19,481 nucleotides of DNA from Bacilli bacterium (GTDB lineage Bacteria > Bacillota_I > Bacilli_A > RF39 > UBA660), in contig JAFZPS010000062.1 of the NCBI GenBank assembly GCA_017550205.1, positions 1 through 19,481 of the forward strand, given 5' to 3'. A program made the position numbers and the translations under genes. Below the pieces are notes generated by a model, which was not told the DNA's origin, searched no databases, and saw only the letters and a list, made by a program, of their open reading frames with translations. This document shows positions 6,911 through 15,050 of the stretch, in pieces. Numbering within the stretch: position 1 is the stretch's first letter; each line of letters begins with the position of its first letter.

Positions 6911-8875
6911 ATGCAGGGTACAGGGAATAGAAAGATACTTAGTTTTATAATTAAATTATTTAGTATTATAGCTCTTGGAGCTTCAGTATATGCGATATAT
7001 GAAATATACTTATTAAGTTCTATAGAAAACTTAATTAGATATATAGTTATGGGTGTAATTATACTTTTTGACATATTAATTATATTTAAGTTTAGAAGTA
7101 AAAAGAAACCTAAAGTTTCATACTTATTCTTCTTATTTATACTGTCAATAATATGTGTAGGTATAGGTTTAACAATTTCTTATTTCTATGGACAGATTGA
7201 TAATTTAAATAAAGATAAAATTACTTATACATCTAATATGTTAGTAATGAGTTGGAGTAAAGCTAATAAAATAGAAGATGTTAAAGATATGAGAATTGGT
7301 ATCTTAAAAGATAAGAAATCTCCTGAAGGATATATAATTCCTAAAGAAATAATTAAAAAATATGATTTAGAAGATGATAATCAAATAGTTGAATATGAAG
7401 ATTATACTTCTATGTTAGTAGATATGTATAGTAAAGAATTAGATGCAGTATTTGTACCAGATAGTTATGTTAGTATGTTTTCAGGAATTACTGGATATGA
7501 AACTATTAATACTGATACTAGAGTAGTTATTAGTCAAGATAAACTTATGAAAAAAGCAGCTGTTTCTAAGATTGAGACTGCTTCTAGTGGTAAAGATGTT
7601 ACTGAACCATTTACTATATTATTAATGGGTGTTGATTCTACTGAAGAAGTACTTGAGAAGAATGCTATTGCTAATGGTGATACATTAATACTTATTACAT
7701 TTAATCCTAAAACATTAAATGCTACTATGTTATCAATCCCAAGAGATAGTTATGTTCCTATAGCTTGTTGGGGTGGTAGACCTGAAAATAAAATTACACA
7801 TGCTGCTGCATATGGAAATGATTGTATGATTAATACAATTCAAAATTACTTTGATGTTAATATTGATTATTATGCTAAGATGAATTTCAAAGGTTTAGTT
7901 AAATTAGTTAATGCAGTTGGTGGTGTTGAAGTAGATGTTCCAAAAAGACTTTGTACTGATGATTCTGGACGTATGAAAGAAGTATGTATAGATCCAGGTA
8001 GACAAGTTCTAATGGGTGAAGAAGCATTAGTATTTGCAAGAAACAGAAAACAACTTGCTGAAGGTACTTTTGGTAGAGATGCTCACCAACAAGAAATTAT
8101 AAAAGCGCTTATTGATAAAATGAAAAATGTTAGAGATGTTACTAAGTTTATGGAAATACTAAATGCTATATCTAATAACTTAGATACTAACTTAACTACT
8201 AAACAAATATTATCTTTCTATAATGTAGCTAAAGATATTATTAAGAAGAGTTTAAGTAGTGAAGAAGCTGATTTAATTAATATCCAACAACTATATTTAG
8301 ATGGTTCTGGACAAATGATTTATGATGAAAGAGCGAGAATGGTTTTATGGGATTATGTTCCTAATAAAAATAGTAGAAATGATTTAATTAATGCAATGAA
8401 GATTAACTTAGAATTAAAAGGTCATGAAGATATATGTGAATTTGATTTTTCTATCAATAAACCATATACAAAGAAAGTAATTGGTTCTGGTTATGGTTCA
8501 GCAACTAGATATACCCTATTACCTGACTTTACTGGTGATACTGAAGAACAAGCTAAAGCTTCTGCTGAAAAATTAGGTCTTAAGGTTAAGTTTGAAGGTG
8601 TTAGTGGTACTGTTGTAGAACAAAGTTATCCAGCTAATAAGAGAATTGATTTAATTAAAGATACATTAGTATTAACTCTTTCTAAAACTAAAGAAGACTT
8701 AGAAAAAGAAAAGAAAGAAAAAGAGAACAAAGAAAAAGAATGTGATCCTGATAAGGATGAAGATTGTGAAAGTAATAGTTCTTCTAATGAGAATAATAAC
8801 TCTAATGAAGAAAATAATAATTCTAATGAATCTGGAGAAAATTCAAATAATTCAAATACTGAAGGAGATGAATAA
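6911..8875 (+). CDS. LytR-CpsA-Psr (LCP) family glycopolymer transferase with PASTA domain
   Basis: LCP enzymes transfer teichoic acid or other polymers from lipid carriers to peptidoglycan on the outer membrane face. This 654-residue protein has three N-terminal helices (about 10-34, 40-60, 70-92), not the usual single one. Residues about 125-215 look like one lobe of a periplasmic binding protein. The LCP domain spans about 233-400, with Asp257, SIPRDS (275-280), the tract KITHAAAYG, VNAVGGVEVDVP, Arg377/Arg379 in FARNRK and GRD at 388-390: the phosphate-binding arginines and acidic residues of the family. A PASTA domain (about 534-592) and a low-complexity Lys/Glu then Asn/Ser/Glu tail (593-654) follow. 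ATG 6911 has GGAGG 7 nt upstream. The gene diverges from the glucosaminidase gene and faces the LTA-synthase operon. The PASTA domain would add wall binding. Confidence 0.93.
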   Translation: MQGTGNRKILSFIIKLFSIIALGASVYAIYEIYLLSSIENLIRYIVMGVIILFDILIIFKFRSKKKPKVSYLFFLFILSIICVGIGLTISYFYGQIDNLNKDKITYTSNMLVMSWSKANKIEDVKDMRIGILKDKKSPEGYIIPKEIIKKYDLEDDNQIVEYEDYTSMLVDMYSKELDAVFVPDSYVSMFSGITGYETINTDTRVVISQDKLMKKAAVSKIETASSGKDVTEPFTILLMGVDSTEEVLEKNAIANGDTLILITFNPKTLNATMLSIPRDSYVPIACWGGRPENKITHAAAYGNDCMINTIQNYFDVNIDYYAKMNFKGLVKLVNAVGGVEVDVPKRLCTDDSGRMKEVCIDPGRQVLMGEEALVFARNRKQLAEGTFGRDAHQQEIIKALIDKMKNVRDVTKFMEILNAISNNLDTNLTTKQILSFYNVAKDIIKKSLSSEEADLINIQQLYLDGSGQMIYDERARMVLWDYVPNKNSRNDLINAMKINLELKGHEDICEFDFSINKPYTKKVIGSGYGSATRYTLLPDFTGDTEEQAKASAEKLGLKVKFEGVSGTVVEQSYPANKRIDLIKDTLVLTLSKTKEDLEKEKKEKENKEKECDPDKDEDCESNSSSNENNNSNEENNNSNESGENSNNSNTEGDE

Positions 8876-8887
8876 TCTCCTTTTTTT
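8863..8887 (+). terminator. Intrinsic terminator of the LCP gene, starting inside the coding region
   Basis: The stem AGGAGAT/ATCTCCT (8863-8869 with 8875-8881) is followed by a T-run to 8887. The left arm lies in the last sense codons, and the TAA stop (8873-8875) lies in the loop and right arm. Confidence 0.85.
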
Positions 8888-8893
8888 ATGTAT

Positions 8894-8919
8894 TAAAAAA
8901 GAACTACTTTTGTAGTTCT
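8894..8919 (-). terminator. Intrinsic terminator of the LtaS-like operon
   Basis: On the minus strand the stem AGAACTAC/GTAGTTCT (8912-8919 with 8900-8907), a TTTT/AAAA loop and a T-run (8899-8894) end the operon. The TAG stop (8904-8906) is inside the right arm. It stands back to back with the LCP terminator. Confidence 0.88.
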
Positions 8920-9533
8920 ACTAAACTTAATTTATCACCATCATGTATAAATATTAGTTTTGCTTTTGTTTGATATTTAGAAAATCCTTCATCAGTATAT
9001 GACCATGTTGCATCTACTATGTATGCTTTTTCATCTGTTTTATCACTATATGCAAATACTTCTTGAGATACATTAGTTATTTCAATATCTTTTACTGTTG
9101 GAAGTGATTGATTTCTATTACCATATATATTACTTTCAACATATTTATAGTAAGTATCTTCTGCTTTTAATAAGAAGTTTTCTAAAGCTTCAGAATAAAC
9201 AAAATCAACTCCACCTATATCTGTTTTAGCAGTTTTATCATTTAATGAGAAGAAATCATATATAAACATTTCTGATATTTTTTTTACATATTCTTCTTCA
9301 TCTACTTTTTCTTTAGAAAGTATCTTTTTTAATTCGTCAAACATCTTATGATATTTCTTAGTTTTAGAATCTTTTAAGTTATAACCATACTTATCTATTT
9401 CATTTACTATTTTAGTTTCTGTTACTGTAGGTTTACTAAATAATTTATCATTTATAACTAGTACTACTAATAATACTACTATTATAAATAATAAAATTAT
9501 AATTAATCTTTTTGCTTTTTTCTTTAATTTCAT
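8904..9533 (-). CDS. Membrane-anchored protein of unknown function, coupled to the LTA synthase gene
   Basis: I do not recognise a family. The 209-residue protein has a lysine-rich N-terminus, one hydrophobic helix (about 8-27) and a mostly hydrophilic domain with predicted helices then beta strands. It is therefore likely anchored with its C-terminal part outside. I chose ATG 9533, which follows the upstream TAA stop (9535-9537) by one base and has GGGG (9540-9543) 6 nt upstream. The in-frame GTG at 9545 lacks a ribosome binding site. This spacing implies translation coupled to the LTA-synthase-like gene, and the operon terminator follows directly. A role as an accessory factor in teichoic acid synthesis is inference from position only. 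Confidence 0.8.
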   Translation of the reverse strand: MKLKKKAKRLIIILLFIIVVLLVVLVINDKLFSKPTVTETKIVNEIDKYGYNLKDSKTKKYHKMFDELKKILSKEKVDEEEYVKKISEMFIYDFFSLNDKTAKTDIGGVDFVYSEALENFLLKAEDTYYKYVESNIYGNRNQSLPTVKDIEITNVSQEVFAYSDKTDEKAYIVDATWSYTDEGFSKYQTKAKLIFIHDGDKLSLVELQK

Positions 9534-9534
9534 T

Positions 9535-11589
9535 TTATTCCCCACTCTCTTTATTCTTATTCTTATTTAATAAATCAAATACTATTATATCATTTGATAC
9601 ATCTAATAGTTTATTAGTATATTCTGTATTATTATTTATTTCTTCTTCAGATATAACATCTTCTACTAGAGGCATATATTCTGCTTTTTGACTATTATAA
9701 TATAATTTATTATTTACCCAGTTTCCATTAGGGAATACTACTATATTGTTTTCTTTTATATTATATATATCATGTCCTAAAGCATATTCATTCTTAAATC
9801 CAAACATATTTCCTAATGTAGGTACTACATCATACATACCCATTACATTTTTATTTTCAAAGTTTAGATTAGTTCCTTTCATATCTTTAGTCCAGATAAT
9901 AAATGGTACTTTTCTACCTAATTCGTATTGGTAGTAATCATATTCTTTATAATTAGGATCATCTTGTGATAATACACTATTGTTTTCTTTATCATAGTTA
10001 TATAGTAAATTATAGTCTTTTCTAGGAAGTCTAGCATCATGATCACCATATAATACAAATACTGTATTTTCTAATAATCCTTTTTCATTTAATTCTTCAA
10101 TGAATTCTCCTAGAGCTTCATCTGCATAATGAAGTGATTTAAAGTAATTACCTAATTTAGTACCTTCCATATATGGATATACTACTTCAGTACCATCTTC
10201 ATTTGTTTCTTTTAATGATACATCATATTCTCCATATTTTTCTACTTCAGAGAATGGTGTATGATTAGTTAACATTATTAATAATCCATACCATTTTTCT
10301 TTTTCTTCATTAATCTTTTCCATCTTAACTATAGATTGTTTGAAGAATTCTTTATCATTTAATCCTAAACCAATAACATTTTCTTTAGAAACTTCATAGT
10401 CTGCTTTAGCATAGAATCTTTGATATCCCATATTAACATGCATAGCACGTCTATTCCAGAAATCTGCATTATTAGCATGCATACTAAATGTATAATAACC
10501 TTTTTCATTTAATAAATCAGGTATACCTATATATTCTCTATCAGAATAAGATACAAATGCTGTTCCACTCTTTGTAGGCATTAAACTTGTATTATATGTT
10601 AATTCTGAGTCACTACTTGTACCTACACTAACTTGTGAATAGAAGTTTGAAAAATACATTCCTTCACTAGCTAATTTATTAAGTGTTGGAGTTACTGGTA
10701 CTCCATTAAATTCTAATCCAATTGCATTAGTCATCATACTTTCACCATGGATTACAATAACATTTTTACCTTCAAATATATTAGTATATTCATTAGTAGA
10801 TGATTCTTCTCTACTTTCAAAATAATCATTAAAGTTCTTTTTAGCTTTATCATATCCAAACATTGAATTAATCTTAGGTTGAATTGAAGTTACTAAGTCA
10901 TTTGCTTGATAGATATAAATACCAAATTTCATTACTATATATTCTTTATTCCATTGTTTAAAGAATCTTGATACATCAAGTGATGTTAATGTGCATAGAA
11001 ATAATACTAATAATACACCAGCTGTAGATATAGTTTTTAAAGTCATTTTCTTTCTTTCAGCTTTTACTTCTACTCTCTTATAATAATTCTTTTTCTTTAA
11101 TTTTATATGAATAATTATTAATACTATTGGAGCTATTAAATATACTAAGTCTTTTAATTGTAGTACGTTTTCTACAACTGCATCTCCTACATCACCAATG
11201 TATTGATTAAGACTTAACATAGATATAGATGCAAATGATGTATAGAATGTATAATATACAGAATTAATCATACATATTGCTGTTAAAAATATAGTAAGTG
11301 TCATATAATAGGCAAATCTATTTTTAGGTTTAAATAAGTATCCGAAAGCGCCTATAAATATAGATACTGTAGTATCTGCAAGTATTGCTTTAAATGATAA
11401 ATAATTATCAATTGAATGCATACATAAGAATCTTAATAACGTAGCATTTATTACCATTAATATTACAAATGATAAAAACAAAATATTATTCTTAATATAT
11501 TGTTTTATTAAATGTTCTTTTTTGATTGCTTTTAATTTTTTAATAATTTCTTTTTTAATTCTATTAAATGTATTCTTTACTATTTTCAT
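9535..11589 (-). CDS. ltaS: LTA synthase family phosphoglycerol transferase
   Basis: LtaS enzymes polymerise glycerol-phosphate from phosphatidylglycerol into lipoteichoic acid outside the membrane. From ATG 11589 the protein is 684 residues, near the family length. Five hydrophobic helices lie at about 35-55, 62-85, 94-115, 143-162 and 186-205. An extracellular sulfatase-fold domain follows, with the expected metal and catalytic residues: Glu283 in HGESM, the nucleophile Thr324 in VGTSSDSE, His371 in MHANNADFW, NHTPF, and Asp516-His517 in YGDHDAR. ATG 11589 has GAGG 8 nt upstream and lies just behind a strong promoter; the ATG at 11619 lies upstream of the predicted transcript start and lacks a ribosome binding site. 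The gene heads a two-gene operon with a small anchored protein. LtaS-type paralogues (LTA primase or YfnI-like) cannot be told apart by sequence reading alone. Confidence 0.9.
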   Translation of the reverse strand: MKIVKNTFNRIKKEIIKKLKAIKKEHLIKQYIKNNILFLSFVILMVINATLLRFLCMHSIDNYLSFKAILADTTVSIFIGAFGYLFKPKNRFAYYMTLTIFLTAICMINSVYYTFYTSFASISMLSLNQYIGDVGDAVVENVLQLKDLVYLIAPIVLIIIHIKLKKKNYYKRVEVKAERKKMTLKTISTAGVLLVLFLCTLTSLDVSRFFKQWNKEYIVMKFGIYIYQANDLVTSIQPKINSMFGYDKAKKNFNDYFESREESSTNEYTNIFEGKNVIVIHGESMMTNAIGLEFNGVPVTPTLNKLASEGMYFSNFYSQVSVGTSSDSELTYNTSLMPTKSGTAFVSYSDREYIGIPDLLNEKGYYTFSMHANNADFWNRRAMHVNMGYQRFYAKADYEVSKENVIGLGLNDKEFFKQSIVKMEKINEEKEKWYGLLIMLTNHTPFSEVEKYGEYDVSLKETNEDGTEVVYPYMEGTKLGNYFKSLHYADEALGEFIEELNEKGLLENTVFVLYGDHDARLPRKDYNLLYNYDKENNSVLSQDDPNYKEYDYYQYELGRKVPFIIWTKDMKGTNLNFENKNVMGMYDVVPTLGNMFGFKNEYALGHDIYNIKENNIVVFPNGNWVNNKLYYNSQKAEYMPLVEDVISEEEINNNTEYTNKLLDVSNDIIVFDLLNKNKNKESGE

Positions 11590-11609
11590 ATCAAATACCT
11601 CACTTAATA

Positions 11610-11638
11610 AGTATACCATTTTATATGTATTTTTTCAA
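11610..11638 (-). promoter_or_regulatory. Strong promoter of the LtaS-like operon
   Basis: On the minus strand TTGAAA (11633-11638), a 17-bp spacer and TATACT (11610-11615) preceded by TGG form an extended -10 promoter. Transcription would start near 11603, leaving a leader of about 14 nt before ATG 11589. Confidence 0.8.
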
Positions 11639-11644
11639 TCTACT

Positions 11645-11669
11645 AAAAAAGAGAACTAATTTAGTTCTC
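11645..11669 (-). terminator. Intrinsic terminator of the three-gene receptor operon
   Basis: The minus-strand stem GAGAACT/AGTTCTC (11663-11669 with 11651-11657) is followed by a T-run (11650-11645). The TAG stop of the YihY-family gene (11656-11658) straddles the right arm and the loop. Confidence 0.88.
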
Positions 11670-12471
11670 CATTATATTCACTGGCATTTATTACCATTCC
11701 TAATACATATATATATGATAGTAAATATATCCATAATAATAGTATTAATATATTGGCTACACTACCATAGAATAAGTCGTATCTTGCGAATTTTTCTATA
11801 TAGAATGCAAATATTTCTGTAGATAATACCCAACCTACTGTAGTAAATAATGCACCTTTATTAGTAGTTTTTCCAGGTATTTCTTTATCTGGTGCTATTA
11901 CATACATTAATTTGATATTTACAAATAGTATTACTAGTATTAATGGATATTTTAGTATTACTAACATTTCTCTTATAATACGTACTATTACACTATCATG
12001 TGTTATTTCAGTTAATATATTAAATATACTACTACCAAATATTGGAATTATCATTAAGAATACAAATATTCCTACTAATACAAATGTCATAGTAATTGCT
12101 TTTAATCTTCTACTTACTATATTATTTGGTTCTACTTTATATATTTCATTAGATGTATTAATCATTGAATAAGTTCCATTAGAAGCTAAAATAAATCCTG
12201 ATGCGTAGAATACTATAATATTAAAGTTAATTCCATTACCAGCCAATATACTATTAAGTATACTAGCTATTTGTGGTGGAATTGAACTATTAATTGCTGT
12301 TCTAATTGTTTCTGTAGAAATAGATAAATTTGCGGCTATTGTGGCTATTAATGCTACCAAAGGTATTAATGTCATGACAAGAAAAAAAGCAAGTTGCCCT
12401 GGTAATATTCTCATCTCTGGTTTCATTAATAACTTGAATATTTTTTTAGTAAAGTTCCTTGCTTTTTCCAT
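11656..12471 (-). CDS. YihY/BrkB family integral membrane protein
   Basis: The 271-residue protein has about six hydrophobic helices and the family's two signatures: the early PGQLAFFLVMTLIPLVALI helix (about 23-41), and late in the chain a GWVLSTEIFAFYIEKFARYD-type segment followed by LFYGSVANILILLLWIYLL. YihY/BrkB proteins were once misnamed ribonuclease BN; their transport or envelope role is unsettled. ATG 12471 is preceded by AAAGGTG (12477-12483) with a 5-nt spacer and starts 12 nt after the stop of the GGDEF-like receptor gene, so the two are co-transcribed. It is the last gene of the operon. Confidence 0.88.
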   Translation of the reverse strand: MEKARNFTKKIFKLLMKPEMRILPGQLAFFLVMTLIPLVALIATIAANLSISTETIRTAINSSIPPQIASILNSILAGNGINFNIIVFYASGFILASNGTYSMINTSNEIYKVEPNNIVSRRLKAITMTFVLVGIFVFLMIIPIFGSSIFNILTEITHDSVIVRIIREMLVILKYPLILVILFVNIKLMYVIAPDKEIPGKTTNKGALFTTVGWVLSTEIFAFYIEKFARYDLFYGSVANILILLLWIYLLSYIYVLGMVINASEYNGELN

Positions 12472-12483
12472 TCAATCACCTTT

Positions 12484-14523
12484 TTATTTATATTCTTCTT
12501 TGTTTGTAATCATTTCAAGTGTTGCTTCATTTATTGAATCATCTAGTGTCTTAATTTCATCTGTAATCATACTATAACCTACAGCAGCACCAAATGAGTG
12601 TGGTAAGTTTTTCATTTCTTTTGATAATTTCTTAGTATATGTACTAATTTGTCTTTCACTGTATCCTACTAAGTAAATTAAGAATTCATTACCATCTGTT
12701 CTTATAATTTCACTATTTTCAAGTTGCGTATTTACTAGAACACCTGCAGCTTTAATGATAAGTTCATCACCAGCTTCATGGCCATAATTATCATTAACGT
12801 ATTTAACATTATTTAAATCTACCATTACGATTGATTGTGGGAATACTTCACATGCTTCCCATTCTTTCATCTTAGCATTTAAATAATTTCTATTTTTTAA
12901 TGAAGTTAACATATCAGTATATTTATGTCTATCTTCAATCTTAACTTTCTTAACTTTCTTTTGTCTCTTAAATAATAGATAAATAATACTTATTACTATA
13001 ATTGGAACAAATATTACTAATAATACTGCCATATAGATTTGTTCTAGAGTAGAATCTTTTAATATAGAAGCTTTTAAGTTTTCTATTCCAGAATTTCTAT
13101 AATTATAGTATGAATTAGTATTAATAATATAGTTAAATAGATCATAGAATGCATCATTATTATTCTTAACCATAAACTTATAGTCATTCATCATAGTATC
13201 TTGGTATAGTAATTTTAAATTCTTAAATTTACTATTTTGATAATATGAATAGATTTCTCTATCTACTACTATTAATCTATTTTTTGATTTTCTTATTAAT
13301 TCATCTATAGTATTATACTCTTTTATATCAGCTCTTGAGTTATTAGAAAAATAAGCATATAAGGAATCACCTTTTAACATAGCTATTTCTTTTCCTTTTA
13401 AGCTTTCAAAAGAGTTAACTATATGATTATCTTCTTGATAACCTAATACTACATAGTCTTCTACAAATGTTGATAAAGTAGCAGTATATTTATCATTACC
13501 ATAATTATTATAGTCAAAGTAAACATCTACTTCTCCCTTATCAATTGCTTTTTGTAATGCTTTCTTACTAGAATATTTCTTATATTTAAAATTAATATTT
13601 GCTAGACGAGAAACTCTATCAATGTATTCTCCAGCAATACCAGCTACTTTACCATTTACTTTAGATTCATATGGTAAGTTTTCTATATATCCATAAACAT
13701 AGTTTTTAGAAATTAATTTTGCTTTTGTTTTTGCATCTAATTCATTCTTTTCTAAGTAATAGTTTAGATATGCATCATTATATTCTTTAATATATTTTGT
13801 TTGTTTCCATTTATTATAATACTTAGTAACTATAGTATTTAATTCTTCATTATTATCACTTAATGTTAATACTATTTGTTTCTTTAATTCAGTGAAATAA
13901 TAGTTTATTGAATACTTATCTTTTTCAATTGTATAATCTAAATACATAATATTTGGTACTATAATCATATTTACTTCTTCATTATCTAAAGCTTTATATA
14001 AAGAAGAAATATTATCATATGACTTATATGATAGATTAGTACCACTCTTTAAATAGAAACTAACTTCTTCTACATCATCTTTTAATACACCAAATACCAT
14101 ATTTTTCATATCTTTAATATGATTAATTCTTTGGTATGTTTTTCCTACAGCTACATAATTATCATTGAATAAGAATAGTTCTTTTTTAGTTAATTGTTCA
14201 TCATTATTTAATATACTTATTCTAAATCCATCTGTAGTAGGAATAGATGTTTTTAAATATGGTATTTTATTAAATTCAATACCTATTTTTTCTTCAAAGT
14301 CATTTATAAAATCAAATATAACTCCTTCACCATTAGTTCCATATAATGGATAATCATTTACTATTTCAAAGTCATATGTTTGATCTTTATTTTCTTCAAC
14401 CCATCTTCTTTCAGCTACTGTTAATGTCGTAGTTTTATCTTCTTTATTATAATAACGATATACAAATACAAATGCTATTATAGCTATTAGTATAGGAATT
14501 ATTATTATTAACTTCTTTTTCAT
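12484..14523 (-). CDS. Membrane receptor: two periplasmic-binding-like domains plus degenerate GGDEF domain
   Basis: From the N-terminus this 679-residue protein has a helix (4-22), two extracellular SBP_bac_3-like domains (about 30-245 and 265-485), a second helix (495-518) and a cytoplasmic GGDEF-type domain (about 535-679). GGDEF landmarks are clear: DMLTSLKNRNYL, VDLNNVKYVNDNYGHEAGDEL and AAVGYS. However, the signature itself reads DGNEF (610-614) in place of GGDEF. Both the first glycine and the metal-binding third residue are changed, and the RxxD inhibitory site is absent. Normal diguanylate cyclases join two GTP into cyclic di-GMP; this one may be inactive and act as a nucleotide-binding or partner-binding output. 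ATG 14523 has AGGAG (14530-14534), which overlaps the TAG stop of the preceding gene. The ligand of the two sensor domains is unknown; amino acids are the family's common ligands. Confidence 0.88.
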   Translation of the reverse strand: MKKKLIIIIPILIAIIAFVFVYRYYNKEDKTTTLTVAERRWVEENKDQTYDFEIVNDYPLYGTNGEGVIFDFINDFEEKIGIEFNKIPYLKTSIPTTDGFRISILNNDEQLTKKELFLFNDNYVAVGKTYQRINHIKDMKNMVFGVLKDDVEEVSFYLKSGTNLSYKSYDNISSLYKALDNEEVNMIIVPNIMYLDYTIEKDKYSINYYFTELKKQIVLTLSDNNEELNTIVTKYYNKWKQTKYIKEYNDAYLNYYLEKNELDAKTKAKLISKNYVYGYIENLPYESKVNGKVAGIAGEYIDRVSRLANINFKYKKYSSKKALQKAIDKGEVDVYFDYNNYGNDKYTATLSTFVEDYVVLGYQEDNHIVNSFESLKGKEIAMLKGDSLYAYFSNNSRADIKEYNTIDELIRKSKNRLIVVDREIYSYYQNSKFKNLKLLYQDTMMNDYKFMVKNNNDAFYDLFNYIINTNSYYNYRNSGIENLKASILKDSTLEQIYMAVLLVIFVPIIVISIIYLLFKRQKKVKKVKIEDRHKYTDMLTSLKNRNYLNAKMKEWEACEVFPQSIVMVDLNNVKYVNDNYGHEAGDELIIKAAGVLVNTQLENSEIIRTDGNEFLIYLVGYSERQISTYTKKLSKEMKNLPHSFGAAVGYSMITDEIKTLDDSINEATLEMITNKEEYK

Positions 14524-14532
14524 ACTATTCTC

Positions 14533-14991
14533 CTATCTATTTTTAGTCCAACTAATTCCTGATTTAGTATGATGTTTATATCCTATTATAGGAAAATGAT
14601 CTTTATCAACATCGCTCTTAAATATGAATTGAATATCATAATATGCTTTTTCATCATCAGATAATTTTTCTAATGATAAATCAGAAAGATATTTAGCTGT
14701 GTCTGTATCAACATCATCATTTACTTTAACATTTATATAAATTATTCTTCCTTGAACTCTAACACTAGTACTTTTAGCAGAACCATTAAATCTTCCTTTT
14801 ATTTCTTCCATTCTTTTAGAAGTTATTTTTATTTTATCTATTCCTTCTAACCTTGTACCATAATATGCTTCAGCATCATTTGGGAAGAAGAAATTCTTAG
14901 CAAATACTCCTAAAACTACTATAAATACTAAAATTATTATTCCAACTATTGTATGAGAATATTTCTTTGTAAATTTCAAAACTTTCTTCAT
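14533..14991 (-). CDS. Small membrane-anchored protein of unknown function, first gene of receptor operon
   Basis: I do not recognise a family. The 152-residue protein has a basic N-terminus, one long hydrophobic helix (about 12-32) and a charged C-terminal domain of about 115 residues. The domain has a beta-alpha-beta look (segments VRVQGRIIYINVKVNDD and AYYDIQFIFKSD). I chose ATG 14991 because AGGATGTGAT upstream (14996-15005) matches the anti-Shine-Dalgarno complement at nine of ten bases. A GTG at 15000 would be only 1 nt from it. The gene is followed 9 nt later by the GGDEF-like receptor and then the YihY-family gene, all from one promoter. A joint envelope role is inferred only from the operon. 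Confidence 0.82.
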   Translation of the reverse strand: MKKVLKFTKKYSHTIVGIIILVFIVVLGVFAKNFFFPNDAEAYYGTRLEGIDKIKITSKRMEEIKGRFNGSAKSTSVRVQGRIIYINVKVNDDVDTDTAKYLSDLSLEKLSDDEKAYYDIQFIFKSDVDKDHFPIIGYKHHTKSGISWTKNR

Positions 14992-15017
14992 TATTATCAC
15001 ATCCTAATATATTAAAT

Positions 15018-15046
15018 ATTATACACTAAGTAGTTATCATTTTCAA
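15018..15046 (-). promoter_or_regulatory. Promoter of the receptor operon
   Basis: On the minus strand TTGAAA (15041-15046) and TATAAT (15018-15023) are separated by 17 bp. The -35 begins 5 nt after the gatB stop codon. No terminator separates gatB from this promoter, so readthrough from gatCAB is possible. Confidence 0.8.
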
Positions 15047-15050
15047 TTGA

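Noticed and set aside
6820..7074. Minus-strand open frame across the divergent promoter region and LCP start
   Set aside because: It overlaps two good promoters and the start of a certain gene, and has no ribosome binding site or family resemblance.
11568..12577. Several + strand open frames opposite the LtaS-like, YihY and receptor genes
   Set aside because: All mirror hydrophobic coding regions on the other strand and lack start signals.
12484..14523. Calling the receptor an active diguanylate cyclase
   Set aside because: The signature reads DGNEF, with the metal-binding residue replaced, so activity cannot be assumed.
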